Source: Neobacillus bataviensis (GTDB lineage: Bacteria; Bacillota; Bacilli; Bacillales_B; DSM-18226). Taken from it: 64,000 nucleotides of DNA. Below the pieces are notes generated by a model. It was not told where the DNA came from. It did not search any database and saw only the letters and a list, made by a program, of their open reading frames with translations. Both the position numbers and the translations under genes were made by a program. The DNA lies in NCBI RefSeq assembly GCF_019969725.1, contig NZ_JAHXYW010000012.1, positions 1 to 64,000 on the forward strand, written 5' to 3'. Shown here in pieces: positions 33,150 through 42,356 of this stretch (the stretch's first letter is position 1; each line of letters starts with the position of its first letter).

Positions 33150-34652
33150 TTAGCTATACACCAATTCTTTTTCACGCAGACCAAGCGCCTCTTCTGTGAA
33201 AGTATGAACTTCCTCCAGCAGCCCTGGGTTTTTCATTAGTGACATGCCATAGGAAGGTATCATTTCTTTGATTTTCCCTTCCCACTCCGAAATCTGATCT
33301 GGGAAGCATTTTTTGATTACCTGAAGCATTACGTGAACGGCAGTGGAAGCACCTGGAGATGCTCCTAGTAGTGCTGCAACCGAGCCATCAGCAGCTGTGA
33401 TTACTTCCGTACCAAATTGAAGCGTTCCTTTGCCAGCTTCCGTATCTTTGATAACCTGCACACGTTGTCCTGCTACGACTAAATCCCAATCCTCAGCTTT
33501 CGCGTTCGGGATAAACTCACGCAGCTCTTCCATGCGCTGTTCTTTCGATAACATTACTTGTTCGATCAGGTATTTGGTCAATCCCATGTTTTTGGCACCG
33601 GCAGCCAGCATCGTGACGAGATTATCCGGTTTTACGGAACTTACCAGGTCCATCATGGAGCCTGTTTTTAGGAACTTTGGCGAGAAGCCGGCAAATGGTC
33701 CAAATAGCAACGATTTTTTATTGTCGATAAATCTGGTGTCAAGATGCGGTACAGACATTGGCGGGGCACCAACCTTCGCCTTGCCGTATACCTTTGCATT
33801 GTGCTGCTCGACGACTTCTGGATTGTTACATACCATAAATAGACCGCTTACTGGGAATCCGCCAATATGCTTTGACTCAGGAATACCGGTTTTTTGCAGT
33901 AAATGAAGACTTCCACCCCCGCCGCCAATAAAGACGAACTTGGCCGTATGACGTTCGATGTTTCCAGTAGCCATATTCCATACTTTCAATTCCCATAAAC
34001 CATCGCTAGTCCGTTTAATATCATCAACTTGATGATTGTATTTCAATTCGACGTTTTGCTTCGTTAAGTGGTCGAACAACATGCGCGTTAAAGCACCAAA
34101 GTTAACATCTGTTCCTGAGTCGATTTTGGTTGCCGCAATCGCTTCATTCAAGTTACGGCCTTCCATAATAAGCGGTATCCATTCAATCAGTTTGTCATGG
34201 TCATCAGAGAATTCCATCCCTTTAAATAGGGGATTGTTTGACAGCGCTTCAAATCGTTTCTTTAAAAATGAAACATTTTCTTCCCCATGTACTAAACTCA
34301 TGTGAGGTAATTGTCTGATAAACTCCTCTGGATTTTGGATGAGCCCGCTGTTTACAAGATAGGACCAAAACTGCATAGAAACCTGAAACTGTTCATTAAT
34401 ATTAATAGCTTTACTAATATCTACAGAACCATCTGGTTTTTCGACAGTGTAGTTTAGCTCACACAGTGCCGCATGCCCCGTTCCCGCATTATTCCATTCG
34501 TTAGAGCTTTCTTCTCCTGCGTTGGCGAGCTTTTCAAACACAGTAATTTCCATTTCCGGTACTAGTTCCTTCAAGAGTGTTCCTAAAGTTGCACTCATGA
34601 TTCCGGCGCCGATCAAAATGACGTCTGTTTTCGTTTCTTTTATGCTCATCAT
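33150..34652 (-). CDS. mqo: Malate:quinone oxidoreductase
   Basis: A 500-residue FAD enzyme that oxidises malate to oxaloacetate and passes electrons to the quinone pool at the inner face of the membrane. [20 protein letters not shown] is the N-terminal FAD-binding motif. [40 protein letters not shown] and [20 protein letters not shown] are Mqo hallmarks. I start at the ATG at 34652 after AAAAGGTTGG; the longer frame adds 31 residues without a site. It is monocistronic. It bypasses or supplements NAD-linked malate dehydrogenase. Confidence 0.93.
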   Translation of the reverse strand: MMSIKETKTDVILIGAGIMSATLGTLLKELVPEMEITVFEKLANAGEESSNEWNNAGTGHAALCELNYTVEKPDGSVDISKAININEQFQVSMQFWSYLVNSGLIQNPEEFIRQLPHMSLVHGEENVSFLKKRFEALSNNPLFKGMEFSDDHDKLIEWIPLIMEGRNLNEAIAATKIDSGTDVNFGALTRMLFDHLTKQNVELKYNHQVDDIKRTSDGLWELKVWNMATGNIERHTAKFVFIGGGGGSLHLLQKTGIPESKHIGGFPVSGLFMVCNNPEVVEQHNAKVYGKAKVGAPPMSVPHLDTRFIDNKKSLLFGPFAGFSPKFLKTGSMMDLVSSVKPDNLVTMLAAGAKNMGLTKYLIEQVMLSKEQRMEELREFIPNAKAEDWDLVVAGQRVQVIKDTEAGKGTLQFGTEVITAADGSVAALLGASPGASTAVHVMLQVIKKCFPDQISEWEGKIKEMIPSYGMSLMKNPGLLEEVHTFTEEALGLREKELVYS

Positions 34653-34984
34653 TTTTACCAACCTTTTCTCCTGAAATTTGCAGAAAGATGCAGCGGCGCA
34701 CACCAAACTGAGGCGCGACCAAGTAACACACCTTTTCTGTCTCAAATACTACTATTTCTATTGTATTAAGGTTATTTATTTTCTATTATACGATAATTAT
34801 AGTTTATTTAATCACTTGTTTAAAGTGAGAAGTACTTCCACATTGATTAAAAACCTTCCATTTCCCCCAAAAATCCCTTTATATTTGGATTATTGATGCG
34901 AAAATTTTTCTAAAGCTCCTTGCCAATATTTTCTTGTATAATAGACTTAAAACGTCATTTTCTTCTACAAAAGGGGATGTTTAT

Positions 34985-36079
34985 GTGAAAAAAAAGAAAA
35001 CCACTTTGGGAGTATTAGGAACAATTGCAGCGATTTTATTAGGCAAATTAAAATATATATTAGTAGTTTTTAAATTTCTTAAACTGCAAACGCTTTTGAG
35101 CATGTTTATTACCCTCGGGGCCTACGCTTTAATTTTTGGATGGAAATTCGCCGTAGCTTTAGTCTATTTGTTGTTTGTCCATGAAATGGGGCATGCATAT
35201 GCGGCTAAAAGGATTAAGCTGCCTGTCAGTCCGGCTATATTTATTCCTTTTATGGGGGCCGTTATCGGAATGAAGGAAATGCCTAAAAGTGCAAAAGATG
35301 AGGGATTTGTCGCCTACATGGGTCCATTATTTGGGTTGTTATCGTTTTTGCCTGCCATTCCTTTGTATTTATACACTAATGAACCATTCTGGGCCCTTCT
35401 CATAATTTTGGGCGCGATGATTAATTTATTTAATTTAATTCCCATCACTCCGTTAGATGGCGGAAGAATCGCCGCAGGGATTAGCACCAAGCTGTGGGGA
35501 TTAGGGATCATCTTATTATTGGCTTATTCCATCATGAATATTAGTTTCTTAGGATTCTTTATCGTCATCCTGGGCTCAATGGAATGGTACAAATTATATA
35601 AAAAACAAAAACGTTTAAAGGATGACCAACTGGAAGTCCAAGAACTCGAACACTTACTAGTAAAATTAAAGCAGGAATCCCATGATTTAGATTCCATCCA
35701 AGAAATGGCCAGCAAGGCAAAATGGAAAATCACCAACCGGGATTTGATTGAAACACTCAATAAACTGAGGTCGGAAATTGAAAAAATGAAAAAAGAGCTC
35801 TATCTTCAACACTTATCAGGAACCTTTTCTATGAGTGAGGAAGATAACATCAACAATCAGCAAGTTATTGAAGGGATTCTCAAGCAATTGGAAGGAAAAG
35901 TAGCAGTCTATAAAAAAGAGGTGCTGACAACAGAAACCTATTATAAAACGGATAAAAAAACAAAAGCGCAATTATTTTTCATCTATATTGGTCTAGTTGT
36001 TGCACTGGCCGTTAGTTATTATTATGGAAATGACCTTCTTATGAATCATCCGGAGATACAACGCGAGTTGAATAGATAA
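34985..36079 (+). CDS. Site-2 protease (M50) family membrane metallopeptidase
   Basis: A 364-residue protein. The zinc motif HEMGH sits in a membrane helix (LLFVHEMGHAYAAKRIKLPV), and the third ligand is in NLFNLIPITPLDGGRIAAG. Five or six helices are followed by a charged, coiled-coil-like stretch of about 130 residues and a final helix near the C-terminus. The family cuts proteins inside the membrane; the substrate is unknown. AAAAGGGG lies before the GTG at 34985, so I prefer it to the upstream ATG. Terminator downstream. Confidence 0.85.
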   Translation: MKKKKTTLGVLGTIAAILLGKLKYILVVFKFLKLQTLLSMFITLGAYALIFGWKFAVALVYLLFVHEMGHAYAAKRIKLPVSPAIFIPFMGAVIGMKEMPKSAKDEGFVAYMGPLFGLLSFLPAIPLYLYTNEPFWALLIILGAMINLFNLIPITPLDGGRIAAGISTKLWGLGIILLLAYSIMNISFLGFFIVILGSMEWYKLYKKQKRLKDDQLEVQELEHLLVKLKQESHDLDSIQEMASKAKWKITNRDLIETLNKLRSEIEKMKKELYLQHLSGTFSMSEEDNINNQQVIEGILKQLEGKVAVYKKEVLTTETYYKTDKKTKAQLFFIYIGLVVALAVSYYYGNDLLMNHPEIQRELNR

Positions 36080-36084
36080 TTTTT

Positions 36085-36122
36085 AAGGGTACACTCTCAT
36101 ACCTAGGGGTGTACCTTTTTAT
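36085..36122 (+). terminator. Terminator of the site-2 protease gene
   Basis: AAGGGTACAC/GTGTACCTTT stem followed by a T run. Confidence 0.75.
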
Positions 36123-36139
36123 TTTTTAAAAAAATACAT

Positions 36140-36190
36140 ACTGTTAGTGACATATTACTGTCGATAACAGTATACTGTTATTAACAGTAA
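36140..36190. promoter_or_regulatory. PadR operator cluster
   Basis: ACTGTTA (36140), TTACTGTC (36155), the perfect 18-bp palindrome ATAACAGTATACTGTTAT (36164-36181) and TTAACAGTAA (36181-36190). At least four copies of the ACTGTTA half-site crowd the promoter of the padR-permease unit. Confidence 0.7.
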
Positions 36191-36216
36191 GACATTGATT
36201 AGGGGGTTATATATTT

Positions 36217-36558
36217 ATGAAACATACAGGGAGACATACAGGTGCCTTTCTTTTGCTTTTTTTAACAGAGGGAGATAGCTATGGAGGGAAACTTCTGCAG
36301 AAATGTGAACAACAGCTTCCCATCAATCCAATTGATAGTGCCATTCTTTATCGCACTTTAAAAACTTTAGAACAAGAAGGGGCTGTTGAGTCTTATTTGG
36401 ACACATCTGAACAAGATAAGCCGATTAAGATGTACAAAATTACTCCAGTTGGAAAAAGAAAATTAGATGATTTTCAAATAGATATTGAAGAAAAAATGAA
36501 GAATTTATCCTTTTTCTTAAATAAATACAAAGAATGGAAGGGGTACGATCATGATTAG
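36217..36558 (+). CDS. PadR-family transcriptional regulator
   Basis: A 113-residue winged-helix protein of the short PadR type. LLLFLTEGDSYGGKLLQKCE, AILYRTLKTLEQEGAVESYL and KMYKITPVGKRKLDDF cover the helix-turn-helix and wing. It overlaps the next gene by 8 bp and so is co-translated with two small permease halves. The palindromic cluster in its promoter suggests autorepression. The inducer is unknown. GGGGG lies before the ATG. Confidence 0.88.
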   Translation: MKHTGRHTGAFLLLFLTEGDSYGGKLLQKCEQQLPINPIDSAILYRTLKTLEQEGAVESYLDTSEQDKPIKMYKITPVGKRKLDDFQIDIEEKMKNLSFFLNKYKEWKGYDHD

Positions 36559-37033
36559 TGGTGCGATCCTTTACGCTTTGGCGATTCTTCTTCTGAGTAT
36601 TTCTTTTATAAAAGATCGTAATAAAACAAAAGAGGCTCTATCAAAGTCATGGAAAAGCTTTCGGAATATTATACCTGACATGTTATCCATTATGCTTTTC
36701 GTTGGACTGTCACTATCTATCTTAACTCCATCCTTCATTTCTTCCATCATTGGAGAAAAATCGGGATTGACAGGTATTGTTTATTCAGCATTTATCGGAT
36801 CTATTGCCCTAGTTCCAAGCTTTGTTGTCTTTCCTCTTGGACATACGTTAGTCCAAAATGGGGCAGGACTTCCCCAAGTAGCTGTATTAATGTCTACATT
36901 AATGTCCGTAGGCATCACAACGTTACCGATGGAACAAAAGATATTCGGGCGCAGCTTTGCCTATGCTCGCAACGCTTCTGCAATGTTAATGGCTTTACTA
37001 TTTTCATATATTATTTGGGTGGTGATGGGATGA
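36551..37033 (+). CDS. Permease half, ArsP/YraQ-like (first)
   Basis: A 160-residue membrane protein with about four helices. PDMLSIMLFVGLSLSILTPS and SAFIGSIALVPSFVVFPLGH resemble the duplicated halves of ArsP/DUF318 permeases. It overlaps padR by 8 bp and the next gene by 4 bp (ATGA), so the three are coupled. Together with the second half it probably rebuilds one full permease. Substrates of relatives include organoarsenicals; that is only a family hint. Confidence 0.7.
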   Translation: MISGAILYALAILLLSISFIKDRNKTKEALSKSWKSFRNIIPDMLSIMLFVGLSLSILTPSFISSIIGEKSGLTGIVYSAFIGSIALVPSFVVFPLGHTLVQNGAGLPQVAVLMSTLMSVGITTLPMEQKIFGRSFAYARNASAMLMALLFSYIIWVVMG

Positions 37034-37557
37034 ATACATTAAAAAGATATCGTTTCTTTTTGATTTTGTTATCTGGACTCCTAATCCTAACTTTTATAAA
37101 CCAATCGGTGGGATGGAACGCATTTCAATTAACCGGAAAAAGTATTTTAGATATGCTGTTTCTACTCCCCCCAGTCTTAATATTCGTCGGTTTGCTTGAC
37201 AAATGGGTGGAGAAAGAAACACTAATTAGATATATGGGAGAAAAATCCGGCATCTATGGCATTTTGTTCTCCCTATTATTGGGCGTAATTGCAGCTGGTC
37301 CCCTCTACGTGGCTTTTCCAATTGCAGCACTTCTATTAAAAAAAGGAGCAAGCATACGCTATATTGTATTTTTTTTAGGAGTTTGGACTACCGCAAAATT
37401 ACCGGTTATTGTATATGAATTTGCATCATTTGGAGTAACATTTACACTCATTCACATTTGTTTTGGCTTATTATTTTTCTATTTGATGGGCGTTATTTTT
37501 GAAAAATTTTATGATCATCGCCAATTGTTACAGTATGATATAACTAAAGAAGTTTAG
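37030..37557 (+). CDS. Permease half, ArsP/YraQ-like (second)
   Basis: A 175-residue membrane protein with four or five helices. DMLFLLPPVLIFVGLLDKWV and FSLLLGVIAAGPLYVAFPIA correspond to the same repeat as in the first half, with the conserved GPLY/PSF turn. The ATG at 37030 overlaps the TGA of the preceding gene and follows GGTGATGGG. It most likely forms a hetero-oligomer with the 36551 protein. A terminator follows. Confidence 0.7.
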   Translation: MNTLKRYRFFLILLSGLLILTFINQSVGWNAFQLTGKSILDMLFLLPPVLIFVGLLDKWVEKETLIRYMGEKSGIYGILFSLLLGVIAAGPLYVAFPIAALLLKKGASIRYIVFFLGVWTTAKLPVIVYEFASFGVTFTLIHICFGLLFFYLMGVIFEKFYDHRQLLQYDITKEV

Positions 37558-37567
37558 ATTAAAAATA

Positions 37568-37600
37568 AGAGGATATAGTATGTACTGTATCCTCTTTTTT
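37568..37600 (+). terminator. Terminator of the padR-permease unit
   Basis: AGAGGATA/TATCCTCT stem with a 12-base loop, then six T. Confidence 0.75.
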
Positions 37601-37629
37601 ATTCCAACAACATTTTAGGAGGGAACAAC

Positions 37630-38001
37630 GTGGAAGTTTTTGCAGAATTCTTAGCACGTATTGATAACCCGCAGCATCGGGAGCGAACGGAAGAAGTTTT
37701 AGGATGGGTAGCTAAAAAATACCCACATCTAATGCCAGAAATTAAGTGGAATCAGCCTATGTTTACCGATCACGGCACCTATATTATTGGCTTTAGCGTT
37801 GCCAAACAACATTTGGCTGTTGCCCCTGAAGAGGCAGGAATTACTCGTTTTTCTGAAGAAATTGTGCAGGCTGGCTATGGTCACACCAAGGGACTGGTAC
37901 GTTTCCCGTGGAGCAGTCCGGTTGATTTCTCCTTACTTGAGAGAATGATTGAGTTTAATATTTTGGATAAGGCTGACTGTTCCACTTTTTGGCGGAAGTA
38001 A
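37630..38001 (+). CDS. DUF1801 protein (frataxin-like iron chaperone annotation)
   Basis: A 123-residue DUF1801 protein. [33 protein letters not shown] and [20 protein letters not shown] fit the YdhG/Fra group; the B. subtilis protein Fra of this fold is a proposed frataxin-like iron chaperone. Start is GTG, 7 bp after AGGAGGG. The next gene, 18 bp downstream, is of the same superfamily. Confidence 0.82.
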   Translation: MEVFAEFLARIDNPQHRERTEEVLGWVAKKYPHLMPEIKWNQPMFTDHGTYIIGFSVAKQHLAVAPEEAGITRFSEEIVQAGYGHTKGLVRFPWSSPVDFSLLERMIEFNILDKADCSTFWRK

Positions 38002-38019
38002 TGATGAGGGGTGTCCTGG

Positions 38020-38613
38020 ATGACAAATAATAAATTGAATTCGAAGGTTGATGAATTTTTAGGTAAAGCAAAAAAGTGGAAGGAAGAATATGAGAAGCTG
38101 CGAGCTATCGTTCTTGACTGTGAACTAACCGAAGAATTTAAGTGGATGCATCCTTGTTACACGTTTAAGGATAAAAACATCGTTTTAATACATGGATTTA
38201 AAGAGTATTGTGCGCTTCTGTTTCACAAGGGTGCCTTGTTAAAGGATACCCATGGGATTCTAATCCAACAAACGGAGAATGTACAGGCGGCGCGCCAGAT
38301 TAGATTCACCAATCTTCAAGAAATCGTGAATATGGAAACCATCTTGAAAGACTATATTTATGAAGCCATTGAAGTGGAAAAATCCGGTTTAGAAGTGGAT
38401 TTTAAAAAGACGACAGAATACATAATTCCTGAAGAACTTGAAAATAAATTCGGTGAAATCCCTGCCTTTAAAACGGCATTTGAAAAGTTGACGCCAGGAC
38501 GGCAAAGAGCCTACCTTCTTCACTTTTCACAGCCTAAACAATCCAAAACACGAGTATCAAGGATTGAAAAATATGTGCCGCAAATTCTCGGTGGAAAAGG
38601 ATTAAATGATTAG
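38020..38613 (+). CDS. YdeI-like DUF1801/OmpD-associated protein
   Basis: A 197-residue protein. EEFKWMHPCYTFKDKNIVLI and then HGFKEYCALLFHKGALLKD form a DUF1801 domain, and the tail FEKLTPGRQRAYLLHFSQPK then QSKTRVSRIEKYVPQI is the YdeI C-terminal helical domain. Its function is unknown. GAGGGG is 9 bp before the ATG at 38020. Coupled with 37630 in one unit. Confidence 0.85.
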   Translation: MTNNKLNSKVDEFLGKAKKWKEEYEKLRAIVLDCELTEEFKWMHPCYTFKDKNIVLIHGFKEYCALLFHKGALLKDTHGILIQQTENVQAARQIRFTNLQEIVNMETILKDYIYEAIEVEKSGLEVDFKKTTEYIIPEELENKFGEIPAFKTAFEKLTPGRQRAYLLHFSQPKQSKTRVSRIEKYVPQILGGKGLND

Positions 38614-38702
38614 AATATACCTTCATCTGATTTAGCATTCTCAAAATCAAAAAATCCTCCATTTCGCTGGCACAAGGCTACGAGAAATAAGGATAGCAAT
38701 TT

Positions 38703-38735
38703 AGGCGTTGTATGATATTACAACGCCTTTTCTTT
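38703..38735 (+). terminator. Terminator of the DUF1801 unit
   Basis: AGGCGTTGTA/TACAACGCCT stem followed by TTTCTTTTT. It may also act on the converging minus gene. Confidence 0.75.
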
Positions 38736-38752
38736 TTGCCCTTTCTTCCTAA

Positions 38753-39229
38753 TCATTGGCTATGTCGAGTTTCCCCACTAACTGTTACACCCTCAGCCGT
38801 TACCGCAATTCTTTCAGTTTTATATTTTTTTAAATATTTCTCATTATAAGGTAAGATTGTATATTGAAAATATGTAGTATCTTTTCCTAAAACAAGATCA
38901 TCATTCAGGCATTCCCCTGTATTTTCATCAACCTTTTTATCGCCATAATAATGGGATATCTCAAAAACAGGCTTACAATTTTTTGATGGAAGAATTATCA
39001 ATTGATCTGTTTTATTTTCAACCGATGTTTTTAATTGAATGATCTTACCTTTAAATGTTTGAATCGGGACAGAAACAAACATCGATACTTTCACCCGGCT
39101 ATCCTCATTAGATGCCGTCATTCCAGTGGGATTGCCTTTTGGGTGGAATTTTTGGTATTCCCTTTGACCGAAAATCCCAATTACTATTCCAATTATTAAT
39201 ACCATTAATATAGTAATGCCTTTTTTCAT
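38753..39229 (-). CDS. Membrane-anchored extracytoplasmic protein, unknown
   Basis: A 158-residue protein with an N-terminal hydrophobic helix (GITILMVLIIGIVIGIFG) acting as signal anchor, then a soluble domain of beta strands (QTFKGKIIQLKTSVENKTDQ). Two Cys residues (near NCKPVF and GECLND) could form a disulfide outside the cell. The fold may be BsuPI- or Ig-like, but I do not recognise a family. I chose the ATG at 39229, 8 bp after AGGTGG. Confidence 0.65.
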   Translation of the reverse strand: MKKGITILMVLIIGIVIGIFGQREYQKFHPKGNPTGMTASNEDSRVKVSMFVSVPIQTFKGKIIQLKTSVENKTDQLIILPSKNCKPVFEISHYYGDKKVDENTGECLNDDLVLGKDTTYFQYTILPYNEKYLKKYKTERIAVTAEGVTVSGETRHSQ

Positions 39230-39436
39230 CTTTTTAACCACCTACCCTTTATCCTCTATTTTCCTAAAATTCTACATATTAGTTAGATATACCTGCTTCA
39301 TCTGTACTAGCCGTTGAACACTCGGCAAATCAGCATACATAACAACAAAAACATAATTATAATCATTGATTTTTTATTGAAAAACGATAAATAATGTATT
39401 AAAATCAATTTACAATTAACAAGTGAGGTGCTTTTT

Positions 39437-39919
39437 ATGAAACAAGTGACAACACTGTTTTTAAAGATAGCTGTTATTCTTATTGGAATTCCGATTCTTG
39501 CGTTGTGCATCTTTTTGGTGCCTGAGATGGGGAATGTTGCAGCAAAATTGCTTCCAGAATCTGCTTTTATAAAATATCTCGTTTGCGCCGTTTTTTATGC
39601 ATCGGCGATTCCTTTTTACTTTGCTTTGTATCAAGCTTTCAAACTTTTACGCTATATTGACAAAAATATCGCTTTCACCGACTTATCTGTCATTGCTTTA
39701 AAGAAAATCAAACACTGTGCCATCACAATCAGTGCCTTGCATGTTCTCGCCTTGCCGCTCTTCTATCTCTTTGCGGAGAAAGACGATGCTCCAGGGGTCA
39801 TCTTTGTCGGTTTGGTTGTTCCCTTTGCTTCCATGGTGATTGCAGTCTTTGCTGCGGTCCTTCAAAAGCTTCTAAAAGAGGCGATTGATATTAAATCAGA
39901 AAATGACTTAACGGTCTGA
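39437..39919 (+). CDS. DUF2975 membrane protein (YoaS-like)
   Basis: A 160-residue protein with four membrane helices (TLFLKIAVILIGIPILALCI, YLVCAVFYASAIPFYFALYQ, ISALHVLALPLFYLFA, VIFVGLVVPFASMVIAVFAA). It is followed 11 bp later by a small HTH gene, the same pair as yoaS-yozG of B. subtilis. GAGGTG lies 6 bp before the ATG at 39437. DUF2975 proteins may pass membrane signals to the partner regulator; this is inference. Confidence 0.85.
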   Translation: MKQVTTLFLKIAVILIGIPILALCIFLVPEMGNVAAKLLPESAFIKYLVCAVFYASAIPFYFALYQAFKLLRYIDKNIAFTDLSVIALKKIKHCAITISALHVLALPLFYLFAEKDDAPGVIFVGLVVPFASMVIAVFAAVLQKLLKEAIDIKSENDLTV

Positions 39920-39930
39920 GGTGAAAAACA

Positions 39931-40140
39931 ATGGCGATTATTATCAATATTGATGTGATGCTGGCTAAAAGGAAAATGAGCGTAACTGAACTTTCGGAGA
40001 AGGTTGGAATCACGATGGCGAATCTTTCTATATTGAAAAATGGAAAGGCAAAAGCGATTCGATTTTCAACTTTAGAGGCGATTTGTAAAGCATTAGAATG
40101 CCAACCTGGAGATATTTTAGAGTACAAAAGCGAAGAATGA
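39931..40140 (+). CDS. Small XRE-family HTH regulator (YozG-like)
   Basis: A 69-residue protein that is essentially one Cro/CI helix-turn-helix: VMLAKRKMSVTELSEKVGIT, MANLSILKNGKAKAIRFSTL and EAICKALECQPGDILEY. Members always follow DUF2975 genes. GAGGTG lies before the ATG. Its likely target is its own promoter. The 21-bp array starts directly after its stop. Confidence 0.9.
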   Translation: MAIIINIDVMLAKRKMSVTELSEKVGITMANLSILKNGKAKAIRFSTLEAICKALECQPGDILEYKSEE

Positions 40141-40150
40141 GGGTTGATTT

Positions 40151-40240
40151 TTGTAGAATACCCTTCTAAATTTGTAGAAAGCTCCCTAAAAATTGTTGAA
40201 TACCACCATAAATATGTAGAATGCACCTTTATATTTGGAA
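40151..40240. repeat. 21-bp tandem array (TGTAGAAT type)
   Basis: Starts of TGTAGAATAC, TGTAGAAAGC, TGTTGAATAC and TGTAGAATGC are spaced 21 bp apart, then a weaker TGGAATTAG. Each unit continues with a C-rich stretch and an A/T-rich end. The array fills the short gap between the HTH gene and DUF3291. Confidence 0.75.
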
Positions 40241-40296
40241 TTAGTCCAGTCCTTCTCGAATATATGTAGGTAAAAAGTGGAAATGGGGAGATCGTT

Positions 40297-40764
40297 ATGG
40301 CTTTTGTTGCGATCTATACTGTTGGCAGGCTAAAGCATCCGTATGAACATCCTGCCTCTCGTGATTTTTTTGAAGTGGGATACAAAATCGTTCAACAGGC
40401 CGCTATATCAGGGCAGCTTATAGAGGAGTTTTCCCCAGATGGAGTACCATTCCCTGAGGAAGCGATCAAGGGGGAAGGTGCGCCCATTCTTACACTGACG
40501 GTATGGAAAAGCCTGCAATCTTTATATTCCTTTACCTATTCAGGGCGACATAAGAACGCCATACGAGACAGGAACAAGTGGATTGAACCGCAACAGGAGA
40601 AACCACCTACATATGTGGTGTGGTGGACGGAAAAGGTGAAAGATGTATCCTGGGAGGAAGCTTTCAAGAGATACAACTATTATATTCAGCATGGACCAAC
40701 TCCTTATGCGTTTGACTATAAGCATGCATTTGATGAAGCAGGAGAGACATTCTCGCTTAAATAG
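40297..40764 (+). CDS. DUF3291 protein
   Basis: A 155-residue protein resembling DUF3291 (AFVAIYTVGRLKHPYEHPAS at the start, LTVWKSLQSLYSFTYSGRHK in the middle, and PPTYVVWWTEKVKDVSWEEA later). It has the ferredoxin-like ABM fold of small monooxygenase-related proteins, but no catalytic role is known. GGGGAG lies before the ATG. A terminator follows. Confidence 0.82.
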   Translation: MAFVAIYTVGRLKHPYEHPASRDFFEVGYKIVQQAAISGQLIEEFSPDGVPFPEEAIKGEGAPILTLTVWKSLQSLYSFTYSGRHKNAIRDRNKWIEPQQEKPPTYVVWWTEKVKDVSWEEAFKRYNYYIQHGPTPYAFDYKHAFDEAGETFSLK

Positions 40765-40828
40765 ACACCGCTTTTACTACCTGCCCCATTCATAGAATTA
40801 GAGGATATGTGTTAAAACTCTATAAATT

Positions 40829-40860
40829 AGAGTGGCCAAAATCGCCACTCTCTTAATTTT
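40829..40860 (+). terminator. Terminator of the DUF3291 gene
   Basis: AGAGTGGC/GCCACTCT stem, then TTAATTTT. Confidence 0.7.
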
Positions 40861-40882
40861 AAAATAAGATGGTGAAGCTGGT

Positions 40883-41203
40883 ATGAGAATAAATTTATCA
40901 GAAAAACAAATTGAGGAAATCAAACGAATTGTTCAAAAGGAACTTTTGATAAAAGGAATTGTACCAACAGATGAATATCTATTTATCCACTGTTTTTCAA
41001 AAACACAGAAAGAAACCGTCTATTATCATCTATTAAAAGAAAATGATCAGTTGATCATCCGCTGCTATGCACGTGTATTTGACAATTTAGGTCTGAGCGT
41101 AATTATTAGAAGCACAGCCAAAAATATATTTGAATATCTGGTAAACCAAACTGGATTACAAAACACACTCTATATAGAAAACGGGATAGAATTTAATTTT
41201 TAA
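40883..41203 (+). CDS. Hypothetical protein, 106 aa
   Basis: Soluble, mixed alpha/beta protein beginning MRINLSEKQIEEIKRIVQKE. Its Lys-rich N-terminal helix and later strands (IRCYARVFDNLGLSVIIRST) show no motif that I recognise. The ribosome binding site is weak (GATGGTGAAG, 10 bp away). Between the DUF3291 and NicO genes, same strand, own gap on either side. Confidence 0.6.
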   Translation: MRINLSEKQIEEIKRIVQKELLIKGIVPTDEYLFIHCFSKTQKETVYYHLLKENDQLIIRCYARVFDNLGLSVIIRSTAKNIFEYLVNQTGLQNTLYIENGIEFNF

Positions 41204-41320
41204 AAGTATTTTTCCCCCTTATTAAATAAATATGTTTAATAAACAAACGCCAATCTACTTCTGTGGTACTATTAAGAAAGCAGGTTATTTATGAATATAT
41301 GAATTTAAGGAGGAAAATTA

Positions 41321-42037
41321 GTGGAGGTAGGTTTTCTATCCATTCTAGCTTTAGGGTTTGTGCTTGGGATCAAGCATGCAATAGAACCAGATCATGTAAT
41401 CGCCGTATCTACCATTGCTAGTCAAAGTAAAAAATTATTTCGCTCGTCTTTAGCAGGAGTATTCTGGGGAATAGGTCATACCGCTACATTATTTATTATT
41501 GGCATTATTCTTATCTTTATGAAGGGTGAAATACCTGAAAAATGGGCTATGTCATTAGAGTTTTTAGTAGGAATCATGCTTGTTTATCTTGGCGCTTCAA
41601 CGATTCTTTCCTTTAAAAATATCCACTTACATCAGCATGATCACGATGGAGAAAACCATAAACATGTCCACTCTCATGAACATCATGGTACACATGAGCA
41701 TAAACTCCAGCATAAACATGTTTCCTATTTAAAATCCTTGGTGATCGGCTTAGTACATGGTCTTGCTGGTAGTGGAGCGATGGTTCTATTAACGATGAGT
41801 ACCGTAAAAAGTGTTTGGGAAGCGGCTGTTTATATTCTTATATTTGGTGCAGGGACCATTATTGGAATGCTTTTCTTTACCACCATCATTGGGATTCCAT
41901 TCGTTTTCAGTGCCAAAAAAGTAACTCTGAATAAAACACTTACCCAAATAACCGGTGTAATTAGTATTGGGTTTGGGATATTTTATATGTACAACTTAGG
42001 AGTAACTGAAGGACTATTTAAACTTTGGATACAATAG
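41321..42037 (+). CDS. NicO/UreH-family metal (nickel/cobalt) transporter
   Basis: A 238-residue protein with six helices. The metal signature GIKHAIEPDHVIAVS (HAxxPDH) is in helix 1, and a second GLVHGLAGSGAMVLL lies after a central loop very rich in His (about residues 105-135). The family moves Ni2+ or Co2+ or supports urease maturation; the His loop likely binds metal. Start is GTG, 6 bp after GGAGGA. No urease gene is near. Terminator downstream. Confidence 0.85.
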   Translation: MEVGFLSILALGFVLGIKHAIEPDHVIAVSTIASQSKKLFRSSLAGVFWGIGHTATLFIIGIILIFMKGEIPEKWAMSLEFLVGIMLVYLGASTILSFKNIHLHQHDHDGENHKHVHSHEHHGTHEHKLQHKHVSYLKSLVIGLVHGLAGSGAMVLLTMSTVKSVWEAAVYILIFGAGTIIGMLFFTTIIGIPFVFSAKKVTLNKTLTQITGVISIGFGIFYMYNLGVTEGLFKLWIQ

Positions 42038-42048
42038 TTTTAACTATT

Positions 42049-42080
42049 GAGAGATGGATCTTCCATCTCTCTTATCTATA
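42049..42080 (+). terminator. Terminator of the NicO-type gene
   Basis: GAGAGATGGA/TCCATCTCTC stem with a 3-base loop. Confidence 0.75.
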
Positions 42081-42173
42081 ATTATTGGTAATTTAATAAT
42101 CTAGGCATCCATCCAATCATATTTGGGTGAACACTCATAAATTACTGTAACTTTGATTGAAAGGATGATATTA

Positions 42174-42317
42174 ATGGTTTATTACATAATTTTGCATCCC
42201 TACCATCCATGGTATAAGCCAATTATGGTTCCATTTATTCCTCCACCACCGGTACCACCAGCTGCTGTTACCTATCGAAATTTGTTGAAAGATTATTATT
42301 TAAAATACCCTTATTAG
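42174..42317 (+). CDS. 47-aa proline- and tyrosine-rich peptide
   Basis: Short frame with GAAAGGATG 8 bp before its ATG. It reads MVYYIILHPYHPWYKPIMVP, then FIPPPPVPPAAVTYRNLLKD and YYLKYPY. Rich in Tyr, Pro and His, as seen in some spore coat or exosporium peptides. I do not recognise a family. It is too short for most gene finders, but the composition argues against chance. Confidence 0.5.
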   Translation: MVYYIILHPYHPWYKPIMVPFIPPPPVPPAAVTYRNLLKDYYLKYPY

Positions 42318-42356
42318 ACTAGGCTGCCGTAAAAACAGCTAGATTTTTCAGGAAAA

